Of a stretch of DNA of 64,000 nt, positions 9,505 to 20,811 are shown piece after piece. Below the pieces are notes generated by a model. The model ran no database searches and was not told where the DNA came from. It saw nothing but the letters and a program-made list of their open reading frames with translations. Position numbers and translations under genes: made by a program. Position 1 is the stretch's first letter. Every line of letters starts with the position of its first letter. Location of the stretch: positions 9,290,345 through 9,354,344 of the forward strand of contig CM024188.1 in assembly GCA_013433145.1 (NCBI GenBank). The letters are read 5' to 3'. The DNA is from Ascaris suum. Taxonomy: Eukaryota > Nematoda > Chromadorea > Rhabditida > Ascarididae.

Positions 9505-11880
9505 TTCCTTCCTGTTCAAAATCTAGTTGCAGAAAATTATTAGATTTCGCCGACTAGGTTTTGAATAGGGAAAAGGTTTTGGAATTCCTGCCGGACTGAC
9601 TGATAGAACCAGAAAAACCTAACAGGATGCATTGCGGATGCAGAATTTCAAAAGTAGCCATCACCCGCAGTCTGAGTTCTGAAAAGCCAGTAATGAGAGG
9701 AGGACGGGCGAGAAGGGGTCATTTGACGAACAAGCATGAACACTCATAGCTGATGACTAGCCGCGTTGTAAGCAAAACCAACCTTATTTTTGCTATCCTC
9801 AGCTCTCATATCAAGTCGAATGAAGGTTCCTCAATGCGAATTTTGTAACGCTCGTTTAACCGAAAATATGCTGTACCGTGACTTCTTCATAATTCTTTAA
9901 GCTGCATAAAATTGCGATTAATCGCATTGAGCTGTGAAGGGAGTTACAGTGCAGAGCACAAGTTTAGGTTTTACACAAGTGAGGTTAGCATATCGCTAAA
10001 GGAAATGGCTTGCCGGCCATTAGGTTGCATTTTCCAAGGTTATGTACAAGGTAATTTACTTAATCCTTCTGTACACAACCATTGTTGTTTCAACTGACTC
10101 AAGTTGTTTTGAGATGTGATGCTGCATCATCTTTATTACCCGCGTTAATAAGTCTGGCGGCGATTCTGTGGCACAACGATCACTATTTGTCTCATATACG
10201 TCCCTTTTTCCTGCACCTTTCCTTTACTAACGTCCTTTTCATCCCGCAAGGTCATTTCCCATTCCTTCGGAGGCCGCTTTAACTTCCTTGAATACTATTT
10301 CGATAACGTCTGCAAGCTAGTCAGGCTGCATGTCTGTTGATTTTCTACTACTTTTGCTCATATCGTCTTGTTCTGTCTCCGTTTCCTTCTTTTCGATCAG
10401 CTGCGACAGGTTTCTGATCGTCGCTTCTATAACTTCTCAACTTGTTTGCCAGCAGCAGGTTTCACGGTCGTGCTGTATTACTGTGTCAACTGTCGAACTA
10501 GAGAGGTTTGGGCGTGTTGCTATATAGACGTTCACGGTCAGTCCTGCTTTGATAGGAATGATTGGGCTCTAGGTAAAATTTGGCCTCGTTGCCGGTTGCG
10601 GCTGGAACCGGAGACTGGAAACGGTTTTGAACCAGACCATGGGGAGGTGGGTTAAAGTTGATCCCAATGAGATAGCCATCTTTCACCCGCTTTGGATCGG
10701 GTTTGTCTTTAACGCATAGAGGTGTTGGAAAATATGCAAATATGTTTCGTGACAATAGCACTTCACAAAATTTTTTTCCGGCTCCACGCAATCCGAACTA
10801 GGCAACTCTCTGCACACTTCCAGTTAAAATTCCCTTAATTTCTTCACCTGAGTTGAAACTCATATCGTGTTTTAAACTTTGTTGTGGTTTACTCGAATAG
10901 TGCATTTGATCCAATTTCTCGCATTTCGACCGACGCTATTTATCACGTGCTCATAGCTTTCAATTTTTTTCTACGAGTCTCAGCTGCTGATTACGTTCAT
11001 AATTCCTTCCCTTCACGGATCGTCCGAGTGTGAAATATACTGCACGTTAATGACGTTTCATCGCCTAGAGCTTTTGCATTGCCTAAAGCATTTCGACTTT
11101 GGAAGTAATCTATAAATTTGTCCTTCAACGGCACCGGATCCAGTCTCCCTAATCGCGTGTTTTGCATCTTTTTCTTGTGCTTTATGCTTCAACTATTCTT
11201 TTTTTTGCTTGAGAAATAGGGACTTTACAACGAAAAGTAGGTGGTTGAACTCGCTTTCGAGGCAACAGGGCTCGATTTAATTACGACTCTGATGAGTGGG
11301 CCCAGTGAAGCCGTGACTGTTCTCAAGTAAAGCTGGTTTCTCCAGTGACTGTTCAGTTGTCGTGTTGTCCGGAAAACTTGATTATGTGTTCACAGGACAA
11401 GCGGCAGCGTCTTGTTGGTGGAAACGTTTCTTTGAACTTTTCAGCTTATAAACTCATCCCATGCACAACATTAGAGTTCGGCGGAAAGGGTGTTATATGT
11501 AGGGGGAAGAATACCGAGTGGACAACAATGAAAGGTGATAGGCGGGCGAAGAGGCTACAAGTAAGATACAATGACTCTGTTTTAATGCTTAGTCGGAATT
11601 CCCCCTTGTTCATAGCCTTTTCTTTCTCTGCATCTTATCCTGTGCCTGATGGTAGCTTCACCAGCCCAAGCGTTTTCAGGATGGAAGCCTTGTAGGACTC
11701 ATGCCACCATTACCACCAGTGAGAGTACTGATTAACTGTTAGCCTCGTAAATGTGCTGTCGTGGAATAAAGTCGGGCCAAGCTTAGGGTGTGTTTTTGTT
11801 GAGTGGACAAGCCGGAGTGGGAAGGAGGAGCTGGGGCTGCCTCGCTGGGTGGCGCTGACTGAGAGGCAATGCGCTTTGGC
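9505..11880. other. No gene recognised
   Basis: The largest frames are 11345-11695 (+, 116 codons) and 10498-10791 (-, 97 codons). Both lack family motifs and overlap open frames in other registers. No tRNA-type B box and no inverted repeats of note were seen. Confidence 0.55.
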
Positions 11881-12060
11881 AGCAATTGCTAATTAGTGTG
11901 AAGGTTGCCGCTCGCGAATAACTCACTAATAATCAGCTGCATTTTAGCCGAATTAATTTCTGCATTTTCAATGCCACTCTCACCAAGCAAACAGCACTCT
12001 GAGCAGTGCTGCTGACTGCTTTGACGAGCACACCACAAAACGCCTCAATTCGAGCGACAC
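11881..12060. promoter_or_regulatory. Candidate regulatory island 1 (homeodomain-type sites)
   Basis: Within about 80 bases lie GCAATTGCTAATTAG (11882-11896), CTAATAATCAGCTG (containing an E-box, CAGCTG) and CCGAATTAATTT. They are embedded in otherwise G+C-richer DNA. TAATTA-type cores bind homeodomain factors in animals. Function here is inferred from motif density only. Confidence 0.3.
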
Positions 12061-12868
12061 ACATTCACTTACGCACTCGAATCGAGTTGTCGCTATTGTG
12101 CGTGCTTGCAATCAATGCTTGAATTGGCAACAACCGATTATGGTCGAGGTATTCTCGTTCAGCTCATATATCTCTACAGTCGGTGCAGATGCGCATTTCC
12201 AAACGAGTTGAACACTAATACTCTTGCAGACGGGCTTGATTCACAGCGTTTCTCAGAAGAAGCATCCATCTTTATTTTCAGCACCTTCTTCCTGCTATTT
12301 CTACCACTCAGGTATGGGTATTTTCAGTGTTGTTACGAGGTGTAATTATCAGGGCTCGTAGGGATGTGAAGGTCTAACGAAACAGCACTTTGCATTTTTA
12401 ATTGGAATAAAAGGTACTAGAGTCGACACATCTCGGGTAGCTCTTCATTTAGTGGCGAGGGGCCGCCAAGTACGCTTGGTGCGGCAAAGCTTTATGTTTC
12501 CGTTGCAGCAAATTGCTGGAGCGTAATCTTTGCGGCGATTGGACACTTGTTTTTTTTTTTTTTTTTCTTTTTGAAGAAACGATTAGGCTGCATTCTACTC
12601 ATCCGTGCAGAATGCATGTTGCTCGATTTCCTCTCAGAGTAAGCGTTCATACGTCGAGCTTATAGGCTATTTATCGGATTGTCTTCCTTTTTCAAGCAAT
12701 TTCTTGGTGGCAGGCAGAAGGGCATCCTCTAGGCTTGCCTTCTTAGAGACAGTCATTTCGAGTGCGAAGTTTAAAGAGACTTCGATATGCACTTAGTTCA
12801 GATTTCCAAGAAAGTTTGAACAGTGCTTCCGGTGCATACCTCCTAACCGGTTAAGTGGCTGACACACA
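12061..12868. other. No gene recognised; T17 run at 12550-12566
   Basis: A frame at 12106-12345 (79 codons) ends in a hydrophobic Phe/Leu stretch and matches nothing known. The T run is interrupted by one C and then T5. Confidence 0.55.
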
Positions 12869-13473
12869 TCACGCAGCTTCATTTGACATCCGTCCTGATC
12901 TATGCTCGTGTACGAAACGTGATCTGCTTTTCCGCCGTTGGCTTGGTACGTTCAACAGAGATATTCCATTAGTGCCTGAAGATACTCCAACAGGGGCGCT
13001 GCACAACACAATATGAGCAGAAGCAAAACTTTGGTCATCTTGCAAGTCTTCAAACTTCCGCACTTCCTGGACGGATGCACCTTCCGAAGAAGCTAGTGCA
13101 AGTTCCATCAGGATCTTTGCAAGACTTGTTGTGTCTTTTTCATTCAGCAATGTACTAGCTCTCACTGTTCATGGTCTCTTCCCGGCTGCTCTGTGTTTAA
13201 TATTTCTTTTGTAAAGGTACCCACCGGTGCAGCCAAATAACCTTTAACCATTGAGAAACTCAAATTCGTTTCTGAGAGAAGTTTGCGTGAAAATAAGATT
13301 ATTTTTGAAAGAACGAAAATGCAATTATCAAATGATGCCGTTTCGATGGAAGGATGAGTGCAGAAGAACCTCCTCTCCGAGCACTTCTTTGGCATTTCAG
13401 CTGCAGAGAATTTATCATGCCGAAATATGACTAAGGATGCATTCGAATTGCTTTGCCATTTTCGAGTACCCAC
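12869..13473 (-). other. Two abutting unrecognised open frames (103 + 98 codons)
   Basis: Minus-strand frames at 13162-13473 and 12869-13165 overlap by four bases in different registers and together stay open for about 600 bases. The downstream one (EKDTTSLAKILMELALASS, then a Ser/Gly-rich and basic tail) has an amino-acid mix that looks coding. I recognise no domain. It may be a decayed element, an exon pair with a small frameshift, or chance. Confidence 0.2.
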
Positions 13474-13790
13474 AACTGTTATCCATTGGGGTGTTCAAAC
13501 GGTTGGCACCAATCATTAAACTCCCTCGCTATCGTTTAATGTTTTCAGTAGTCGCTGAAGTCAAAACCGTGGAATCGATTTTGTGCTGATATTTCGGATA
13601 ACATCCGTAAGTTTCGAGCTCTTGGTTTAGACCATAAAGAACGTGTCTTACGTACGGTTATTCTTGACCGCCTCACAATTCATCTTTCTGGGGTGGAAGA
13701 TCTTTCTGGTGAGTGATAACTTAAAAGGATTTGAGGAATGAGAACTGAGTGTTACTCTGCGGCTCTCATATCTGCAAATCCTTTGAAACC

Positions 13791-14705
13791 AGTGCTGCAC
13801 AAGAAATTCCATCACTTTTTACAAAGAGTGACAGATTGGCGCGTTCGTGTTTTATTATCTTGCAAATGTCACATGCTACGACTGTCCTTCTATCCATCCA
13901 CTCGCCGGCCCGTCCACATATACGCGACTAGATCATTATATGCGAAATGGCCTTCTAAACCCCACCGAATTCGGCTTCGTCCCTGGTGTATCCAGGATAT
14001 CCCGACTTGTTCCTTATTTAAGCGACTGGAAAGTTCGACGGCGATATGTGCATCTAATAGAGAAGTTAAGATCGTTTGATGTTGTCTGTTATGAAAAGGT
14101 CTCCTTGAAACATGGCGTCATCGTCTCTTCGCAAAGTAGCTCATCGAGTTTCATGTAGAAAGTTTTCAAGCAGGAATTGGAGGTAATTACTCCACCTAGA
14201 ACCCGTTTCATAATGGTGTCTCACACGCAAGTGGATTACTTCGTGTTTTGTTCGTCACATTAATTAGCGACCCTAATGGTAACATTCTGAGTAATACCAG
14301 GCTCTGTGCTGAATTTCGCTAGAGGTCACAGTGTTCCATTCTTTCTGAAAAGTCGTCAGAAACTGCTGTGTCCTTCGACCATTGCAGCATAGATGTGCTG
14401 AGCCATTATCGAAGGACTTTCTTCATATATTGCCGATCCGTTTTAGACTGCTGTGCTGCTATGTGCACTTCTTATTTGCTTCCTGATGTCAGATTGCTCG
14501 AGAATATCCAGAAACGCTCCATCCTTATTGCTTTGCGCAGTGACTACAGTGGCCCCTGCCGACCAAATTATACAACCGTATCAAAATCTTCAAACTGGGA
14601 TCTTGAAATATTGCAAGCTTAATTTTGACTTCATTGTCTGTCATAAAATTTTGCCTCCATAAATCGTTCTCGTAGCCATCAAAGCTCTGATAATGGACCC
14701 GCAAG
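13791..14705 (+). pseudogene. Non-LTR retrotransposon reverse transcriptase, decayed (CR1-like)
   Basis: Blocks of the reverse transcriptase domain appear in the right order but in shifting frames. They are QEIPSLFTKS (13800s), GLLNPTEFGFVPG plus LSDW (13943-14035, the template-grip block), GVSHASGLLRVLFVTLISD (14215-14271, equivalent of GVPQGSVLGPLLF), LCAEFR in place of the LYADD catalytic box, and VLDCCAAMCTSYLLPDVRLLENIQKR (14438-14530). The first catalytic block (D-x-x-x-AFD) is deleted, the YxDD box is destroyed, and several frameshifts and stops are present. The copy is inactive and old. The same C-terminal block occurs in the relic at 8027-8206, so both probably derive from one family. 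Confidence 0.75.
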
Positions 14706-14757
14706 TCTCTTATAAAAGTGTGCGCAACTTTCGCGAAATTCCGCTTTCAGAAACATT
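14651..14757 (+). repeat. 3' segment of the retrotransposon, copy 1
   Basis: The first 55 bases (14651-14705) match 15278-15332 at 46 of 55 positions without gaps. Similarity then continues with small gaps to a shared TTTCAGAAA near 14757. It follows the reverse transcriptase relic directly, so it belongs to the element's 3' end. Confidence 0.7.
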
Positions 14758-15277
14758 TCAGTTTATCCCTTTCTGTAGCCGACGTGTGCATTAGTTTTAC
14801 CTCGTCAAAGCCTGTGGCCGCAAAACCAATGTTCTGGTTAGTTTCCAATTTTGCGTTGAATGAGTCTGAAATGTGCTTCTCGCGGATATCGTTAATGCAC
14901 TTACTCATTCAGCTTTTAAGTTGCGGCAGACTCGTTTCGATCTACGAGCTATTACTGCCGTTACAAGTGAATATCTGTTCGCGCGGATTGTAACTTTGGT
15001 GACGTTTTGCTCTTCTTTGATGTCCATGCGCACTGCATTTCTTATGCTTTGCCACTTCAGGATGTTGGGATAAATAAACATTTAATTGAATTGTACATCC
15101 ACTCTGCTGGTACAAACGAAGATCACCGCTGTCGTTGCTGTTTCATGTTTTTCGAATTTTTCGCTGTACTGAGCTCTCATTTTTCAACTTCAATGAGGAC
15201 GAAAGGTTTGTAAAGCATGTTTGTCTAATAGATCAGTGGGATTTCACTAAACAAAAACTTACCCTTTCTTTTGAACC
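14758..15277. other. No gene recognised, between the two retrotransposon 3' copies
   Basis: Short overlapping plus-strand frames at 14718-15213 carry no motif. This may be further decayed element DNA or a nested insertion. Confidence 0.5.
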
Positions 15278-15395
15278 TTGCCTCCATGAATCCATTTCGT
15301 AGCCATCAAAGCCCTCATAGTGGACCCTAAAGCACTTCGAATTTTTCAAACGTTGCCAGATTTCAGAAAATTTGTAGTAATGATGCAATAGCCAC
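15278..15395 (+). repeat. 3' segment of the retrotransposon, copy 2
   Basis: This is a second, orphan copy of the segment described at 14651, in the same orientation about 630 bases downstream. No reverse transcriptase block precedes it, so it is either a short 5'-truncated insertion or a local duplication. Confidence 0.65.
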
Positions 15396-16759
15396 GAAAA
15401 TTGGTTTGGAGAAGTGATGGAGGAGATGGGTGGTGACCTTCCGCAGACTGATTGTTCTAATCCTGTGGTATTCAATAGCTTCTGAAATTTTGCATTGATC
15501 ATGGGGTGTGGTATATTCATGGATTGTTTGAACGACCGAGCATTATAGAACTATTGAATATCTTAGATATTCGAGCCTAAATCATGAAATGGAAATTCGA
15601 ACCGTCCCTATAAAATACTCCTCAGAAAGTGAATCGAGCAATGAACGGAAATGCGATGGTGCAACGGCCTGAACTTGAGAGTTATGCGGTTTTGTGCAAA
15701 CTGTCAATATCGCTCCCTCCCACCCACCCATTTTTGACGATCGAGGCAGATTCGTTTCCCAGATGCCGTGCTTTACAGATAAAAGACGGAAGAAACGAGC
15801 ACTGTGTTCGAGGTCCAAAAATTTTAAAAGCTCGACAGCTAGATTAAAGGACGACAGCAAACGCTGTCATTCAGACGTACTTGCAACCGTTTTGAAGCTA
15901 TTCCTTTTTAGCAGCTTGTCGAAGCATGCCAGTTGCTGTTAGTGTTGACAGTATTAGCGGTTTGATCCCTGCAGCAGTATTAGATGATCACCATAACGAG
16001 CGATGCCTTTTTTTTGGTGAAATGATCTCCCCTGAAAATTTGAAGTGATAGTGTTCGGGAAATATAACCACATCTCCTATCGAGCACAGAAGATGTCACT
16101 ATCCTAAGAGAACATTATTTCTTCTTTCTTGCAATTCTAAAATCTGCCCTTCGCCCCCGTTACGATCGGCATTCGAACTTTTCGATTCGGCTCCATCCAA
16201 GAGGAATTTCTGCATATGCCGACCATCGTCCTCTTCGTCTTCACCTGAGATGACGCCATCTTATTTTTTTTCTGTTGCTCCCTCAGGTGCTTCATTATTG
16301 TGTGCAAATTGCTGATAAGTAGCGGTGCTCTGAGAAATGACAAGGAATTGGTTCGTTCTTAGTACAGCAGAGTTCGGTGAAAACTTCAAAGTCACTGCAT
16401 ATCCAAATGTTGTTTCATTGGTTGACTTCCGCCACTCTTAGCGCATATGAGCCATAGGAAGTTACTGAATCGTAGACGGCATCAATTGAAATAATTGTTA
16501 GAGACGGGATATCGCAGTAGCGTGGGCAGTTCACAAGTACGGTTAGCGTCCCTCCGCGTATGCATCTGAGCCATACGTCATTTTGAAGTGTTAAGTATTC
16601 ACACGTTGCAATTTGTTTGTCGGCTTACTTTATAGATTTTCATATCGGTTTCTAGAAGGGCGTCTACTGCAGATGTTGCTATGTGCCATATAAGTAAGAC
16701 GTTTATTCATCACTAGTAACTGTTACTGGTAGAACCAAAATGTTTCGATCACCAGCTGA
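15396..16759. other. No gene recognised
   Basis: Frames of 60-90 codons on both strands overlap one another near 15600-15900 and show no motif. This is ordinary sequence. Confidence 0.55.
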
Positions 16760-16990
16760 GAGGTGGCTCGGTGGGCACCAATCTCTGGTTTCATTCGGTG
16801 GATGCGATTGCTGACCACCGATTGTGCTCCGAATAGTCACCATCCAGCAACCCTTCGGCGGTTACGTGATTCCAATGGCCATCAGAGACCAGTAGCTGCA
16901 AGATCGATGACCACTGACAGAATGACCACTGGTCATCGATTGTTGGCAGACATCGGCCAACAATATGAGGCGTTTTTAGTGCATCGGTGC
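16760..16990. repeat. G+C-richer block with nested inverted repeats
   Basis: ATCGATGACCA (16903-16913) pairs with TGGTCATCGAT (16930-16940), and right after it TGTTGGC (16941-16947) pairs with GCCAACA (16956-16962). The pentamer GACCA/TGACC recurs through the block. It could be a structured RNA or a fragment of a small repeat family. No tRNA-like boxes are visible. Confidence 0.4.
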
Positions 16991-18327
16991 GGAATTTTCT
17001 AATAGCACAAGTGACGGTAATGGTGATATTGGTAAAATGTATTTCTTTGGCATAGTAGAACCTGTTAATGAAGAGTTCATCTTTTTACTGTATTTGCTTG
17101 GGTAGAAGAAACGAGATTTGAAGATTGCTTGGTGTCGATTGATTTCAACGGTGATTGGCGAGGAGGAAGTGTTTAAGACGCTTGTCAACAATGAACTTCT
17201 GTTGGAAAGAAAAGAGAAGAAGTGCTTTCGCGACTTTCTTTTTCACACTGTATTATTTATCAAGATATGCGTTTGAATAACTTATATGTGTGATGGACAT
17301 GGAAATGAAGAATGCGGATATCGCGTACTTGTGTGCTGTTTCGACACTTGTTATTGAAGCGTTGAATGTATCCTTGAACACACAGGACGCGGGTTTGTAT
17401 TCAAAAAGGGACTCGTATTTGAGAGGGGCTTGCATGCGTTTTTTATAGAATCTCGAGGCAACTTCTATTTGCGGGGAAACATTGTTCAGTAGGGTCTGTG
17501 TTGCAGTTTCCGTTACCGAAGGCTTGCTGTTACAGCTCGAAGAACTTTCGAAATTCAGTATGGGCTGGATGATAGATGCCATTCCTAACTTTATCGGTTT
17601 CCGTCGTTGGTGAATTATCCGATGCCCATGCATTCAGTATTTCTGGAAGATCAACGAAGTTGCCTTCTGCGCAGTCATTATCATTAGAAGAAGTAGCTCA
17701 TTTTTGACTCCACCAAGTTATTGAAATGAAGATTCATGTGCGCTTCGGAAAGAAGGAGTCTTATAGTTCATATGTGCCTAAGGATTGCCTCTGAACTAGA
17801 AGAAAATCGAATTTGCTAAACTCATTGCTTCATTGTGACAGTCTCGTTACCTATTGAAATCTTCATGCTTGGATTAACCTTAGCCATTGAATAAGAGGAT
17901 CAGTTTCTGCTAAACTTCGTTGTGGAACAGTAACTTTTCATACACATAATTTCCAATATCTTCGCTGTTTTCCCCATACGAGAGAATCACGCTTCCCCAA
18001 TTGTGAATTGTTGTTAAAAGTTTTCAGCGCTTGCATATCGTTATCGAACAGAATAAACTTTTCATTTATATCAACTAGGGTCTTGTGCAAAGGAAGAGGA
18101 AAAAAGGAAGCTATGTTTCTTGCCAACAGGAAACGAAAACATGAGCAGTTGCTTTCCTAACCTTACACAGGATCAAAAAAAAAACAATTTTTGTCCACAC
18201 CTCCCATCGCTGATGCTGATGTGTTATAAGCCTTTTTCTTTCAGTTTTCGGGCGACATTAGAATCATTGAGCTGCCTAAACTGGAACACCCAACGTTTTC
18301 TCTTCCCCAAGATGTAGCCTCCCCCCT
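16991..18327. other. No gene recognised
   Basis: A 126-codon minus-strand frame at 17253-17633 has no motif and no supporting splice sites. Nothing else is visible until the poly-C tract. Confidence 0.55.
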
Positions 18328-18351
18328 CCCCCCCCCCCCCCCAAAAAAAAA
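18321..18351 (+). repeat. Poly-C tract C6-T-C15 followed by A9
   Basis: The tract is read directly. It is the plus-strand complement of a 15-base guanine run, a sequence type that can form G-quadruplexes on the other strand. Confidence 0.95.
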
Positions 18352-18484
18352 CAGGATTCTACTATCAACTACTTTTGTTATATGAGTGGTGGTGGCATTC
18401 ACTCGTTTGGTGAATGAGAAGGATCAGAAAGGAAAATGAGACGTGGACGGTGGCGTCCAAAGTGCCAAAGAGAGCGAAGACGTC

Positions 18485-18690
18485 ACTGTCGCTGAATTAA
18501 TGAGTGCGAAGATTCTAATTATTCGCAGTGCGAAATTAGTTTTCGTTTTACTGGCGGCTACGAAATAAAGTAATTAAGTTAATCACCGAGCAATTAATCT
18601 TGGAACTATTAGAAATGAAAGTTATAAAGAGAGCGATGCCGCTAGCAGGCAACTACATTTTTCATTAATTTCAGCTTGCCATGACTCGCT
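18485..18690. promoter_or_regulatory. Candidate regulatory island 2 (densest homeodomain-type cluster)
   Basis: Six sites of TAATTA/ATTAAT type occur in about 180 bases: GAATTAATG near 18494, CTAATTATT near 18515, AAATTAG near 18533, GTAATTAAGTTAATC near 18570, CAATTAATC near 18590 and CATTAATTT near 18663. The repeated word GTGCGAA flanks the first ones. Regulatory function is inferred from density. Confidence 0.35.
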
Positions 18691-20800
18691 CACTTGTCGC
18701 TGCCGACTTGTGCATATTCTGTTCGTTTCGTTGACTTAGGCTGTCAGTAAGCTGCTGTCTGCTTGTTTAAAATTTCTTTGATGATTTCGAGTATAATGTC
18801 TGCCTACTCGGAACGTTGCATTGTCGTGTTATTTTCACATCGTTTGCAAATTCGGTACTGACGATTCCAATAAACTTTGCCTAAAAGCGCACAGCTTCAA
18901 TGTTGCTGATGCCCACTTTGATCTGCTGTCTGTTTAACAAAAAAAAAAAACATCTATCCACCTGTCCGCACATTCTGGTTCGGGATGTTTAGTACCGATT
19001 CCATGGGAATTTACGGGTTTGGTACACAAACCAATTCTATATGTAAAAGTCGCCTCGAGTCATCTCCTTGTCTGGTATTTCATTATATGGCTTTACCATT
19101 TTATGTCCACGCAATTTCCCCCGTAGTGAAGCTGCGGGCTTAGTCCCGTTCAGTGGTGGAAAAGTCCTCTAAGAAGTAAGGCAAATTTTGTGGACTGATA
19201 ACTCGTCCTCTGATGTCACTACATATATGCCAATGGGTTGATTCATCTTTAGAACTTTTCAGTCACTGTAAACAAATATCGTTTATGATGTCAAAAAATA
19301 CGTCATTCTCGAAGGGTCGCCGAAACTTTCTAGGTCTCACCTTTCGTCATATAGCTCATTATGTCTTGGAAATGAAAAGGGTTGTTGCCAAGAACTTTTT
19401 TCTAATTACCTGAAATGCATGCAACCTGCATGGGTTTCTCCATTTTTTTCCTGGTCGCGTCTCATGCTCCCGATTTCCGGCTCTAACTTGAACTCTTTCG
19501 CATTGCATTGTTTCTCATCTCCTGTCAAAGATAGTAGGAAGATTACCTCAGCTTTTTTTACTCGAAAATTATCAATAACCTCAAGGTATCTCAGCTTCTG
19601 TATCTAGCTGAGGGTGGAGTACTTTCGCTGATGGACAACAATGCATTCGTGTTCTGAACCGTCTGCGCAGTTTCAGATTCACATTACTTCGTGCAATTTA
19701 AAAACAACCATGCAGGCTAGTATTGGATGGTAGCTGGATATTTCAAGGTAGCTCTGCAATGGTAATTACTACCTTGAAGGTTTATGCAAACTTTCACCTC
19801 AAAATTCCCCGTGATTTACTTAAAAGAAGTTATACTCGCTTCGCACTGCTCTGCACAATTATGTTTGCCAAACCTCATTATCATGACCCTCTACCGCACC
19901 TCAGGAGAGGCCGTCGTCCACGCAGGAACATCATAGCAGATCATAGCAGACGGAGCACCGTCAAAATCATAACAGCTATATCGTGATATGGTGTAACATA
20001 CTGAAAGAATCTGCCACATGTCACATCCTTTGAACAGATCTAATTTTTTATGTGCTATGCGCAAACCTAACACTCACCAAATAAACATGCATTGCATATG
20101 TCCTTTAGGGACACGTTTCAACTTGTTTTATTCCGTCGATTCATTCGACGTTGTCCGCCCGTCTGTTCTCTTATACCACATTCGTTCGACTGAGTCCATA
20201 TAATGCATCATATGGTTTTAGATGAAGTGAATAAGCTGTTCGTGGTCGAGTAGATGAATGCATGCTAAGTGTTCTGGTGAGGCGTACGCGCCGAGACGGT
20301 AATTGCGCTGGCTGGGCGAATACGGAGGGAGACCACTGCCCGAAAATAAAATTGTTCATAGTGAGTCTTATTACCATTATTATTATGCCAATCATTTAGG
20401 CAGCGATTAGGTACGTTTATACTTCCGATGGCGCTGCGCTAGCGAGCCCCACCAACCACAGCCATTAGTCCGCTCAAATTATCCACAAAATGAGTTTCCA
20501 CACAAGACGTTCGCTCCATGTGCCCACGCCGTATTCCTTTCATGTCCAAAGAAGCCTGCAGTTTATGTGTTGAAAGGTGCTCTTGAACTCATCTTAGAAC
20601 AATGGAAACCTCTTGTAAATCTTCTTCGTTGGTCGTCAACAGTGTTGTTGGATATCATTTATTAGAGCGCACCTCTGAGCCGTTAAACTGAGGCATGAAA
20701 TTCTGGCGGTAACGTTGTGCATTCATCAGCAATCTTCATTAAATTCAAATTGCGAAGAAGTAAAAGTGAGAACAATGAGAGCGGAGTGGGAAGGAAGAAA
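18691..20800. other. No gene recognised
   Basis: There are many frames of 60-90 codons (for example 19213-19413, 19419-19607 and 19723-19986) with no motifs and no consistent strand. An A12 run lies near 18940. Confidence 0.55.
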
Positions 20801-20811
20801 GGGGGGGGGGG
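20801..20811 (+). repeat. Poly-G tract (G11)
   Basis: An uninterrupted run of 11 guanines lies within a purine-rich stretch. Confidence 0.95.

Noticed and set aside
15580..15600. GGTTCGAATTT on the minus strand as a tRNA B box
   Set aside because: The flanking bases do not form a T-arm stem and no A box or acceptor stem is present. Other TTCGA occurrences in the window failed the same test.
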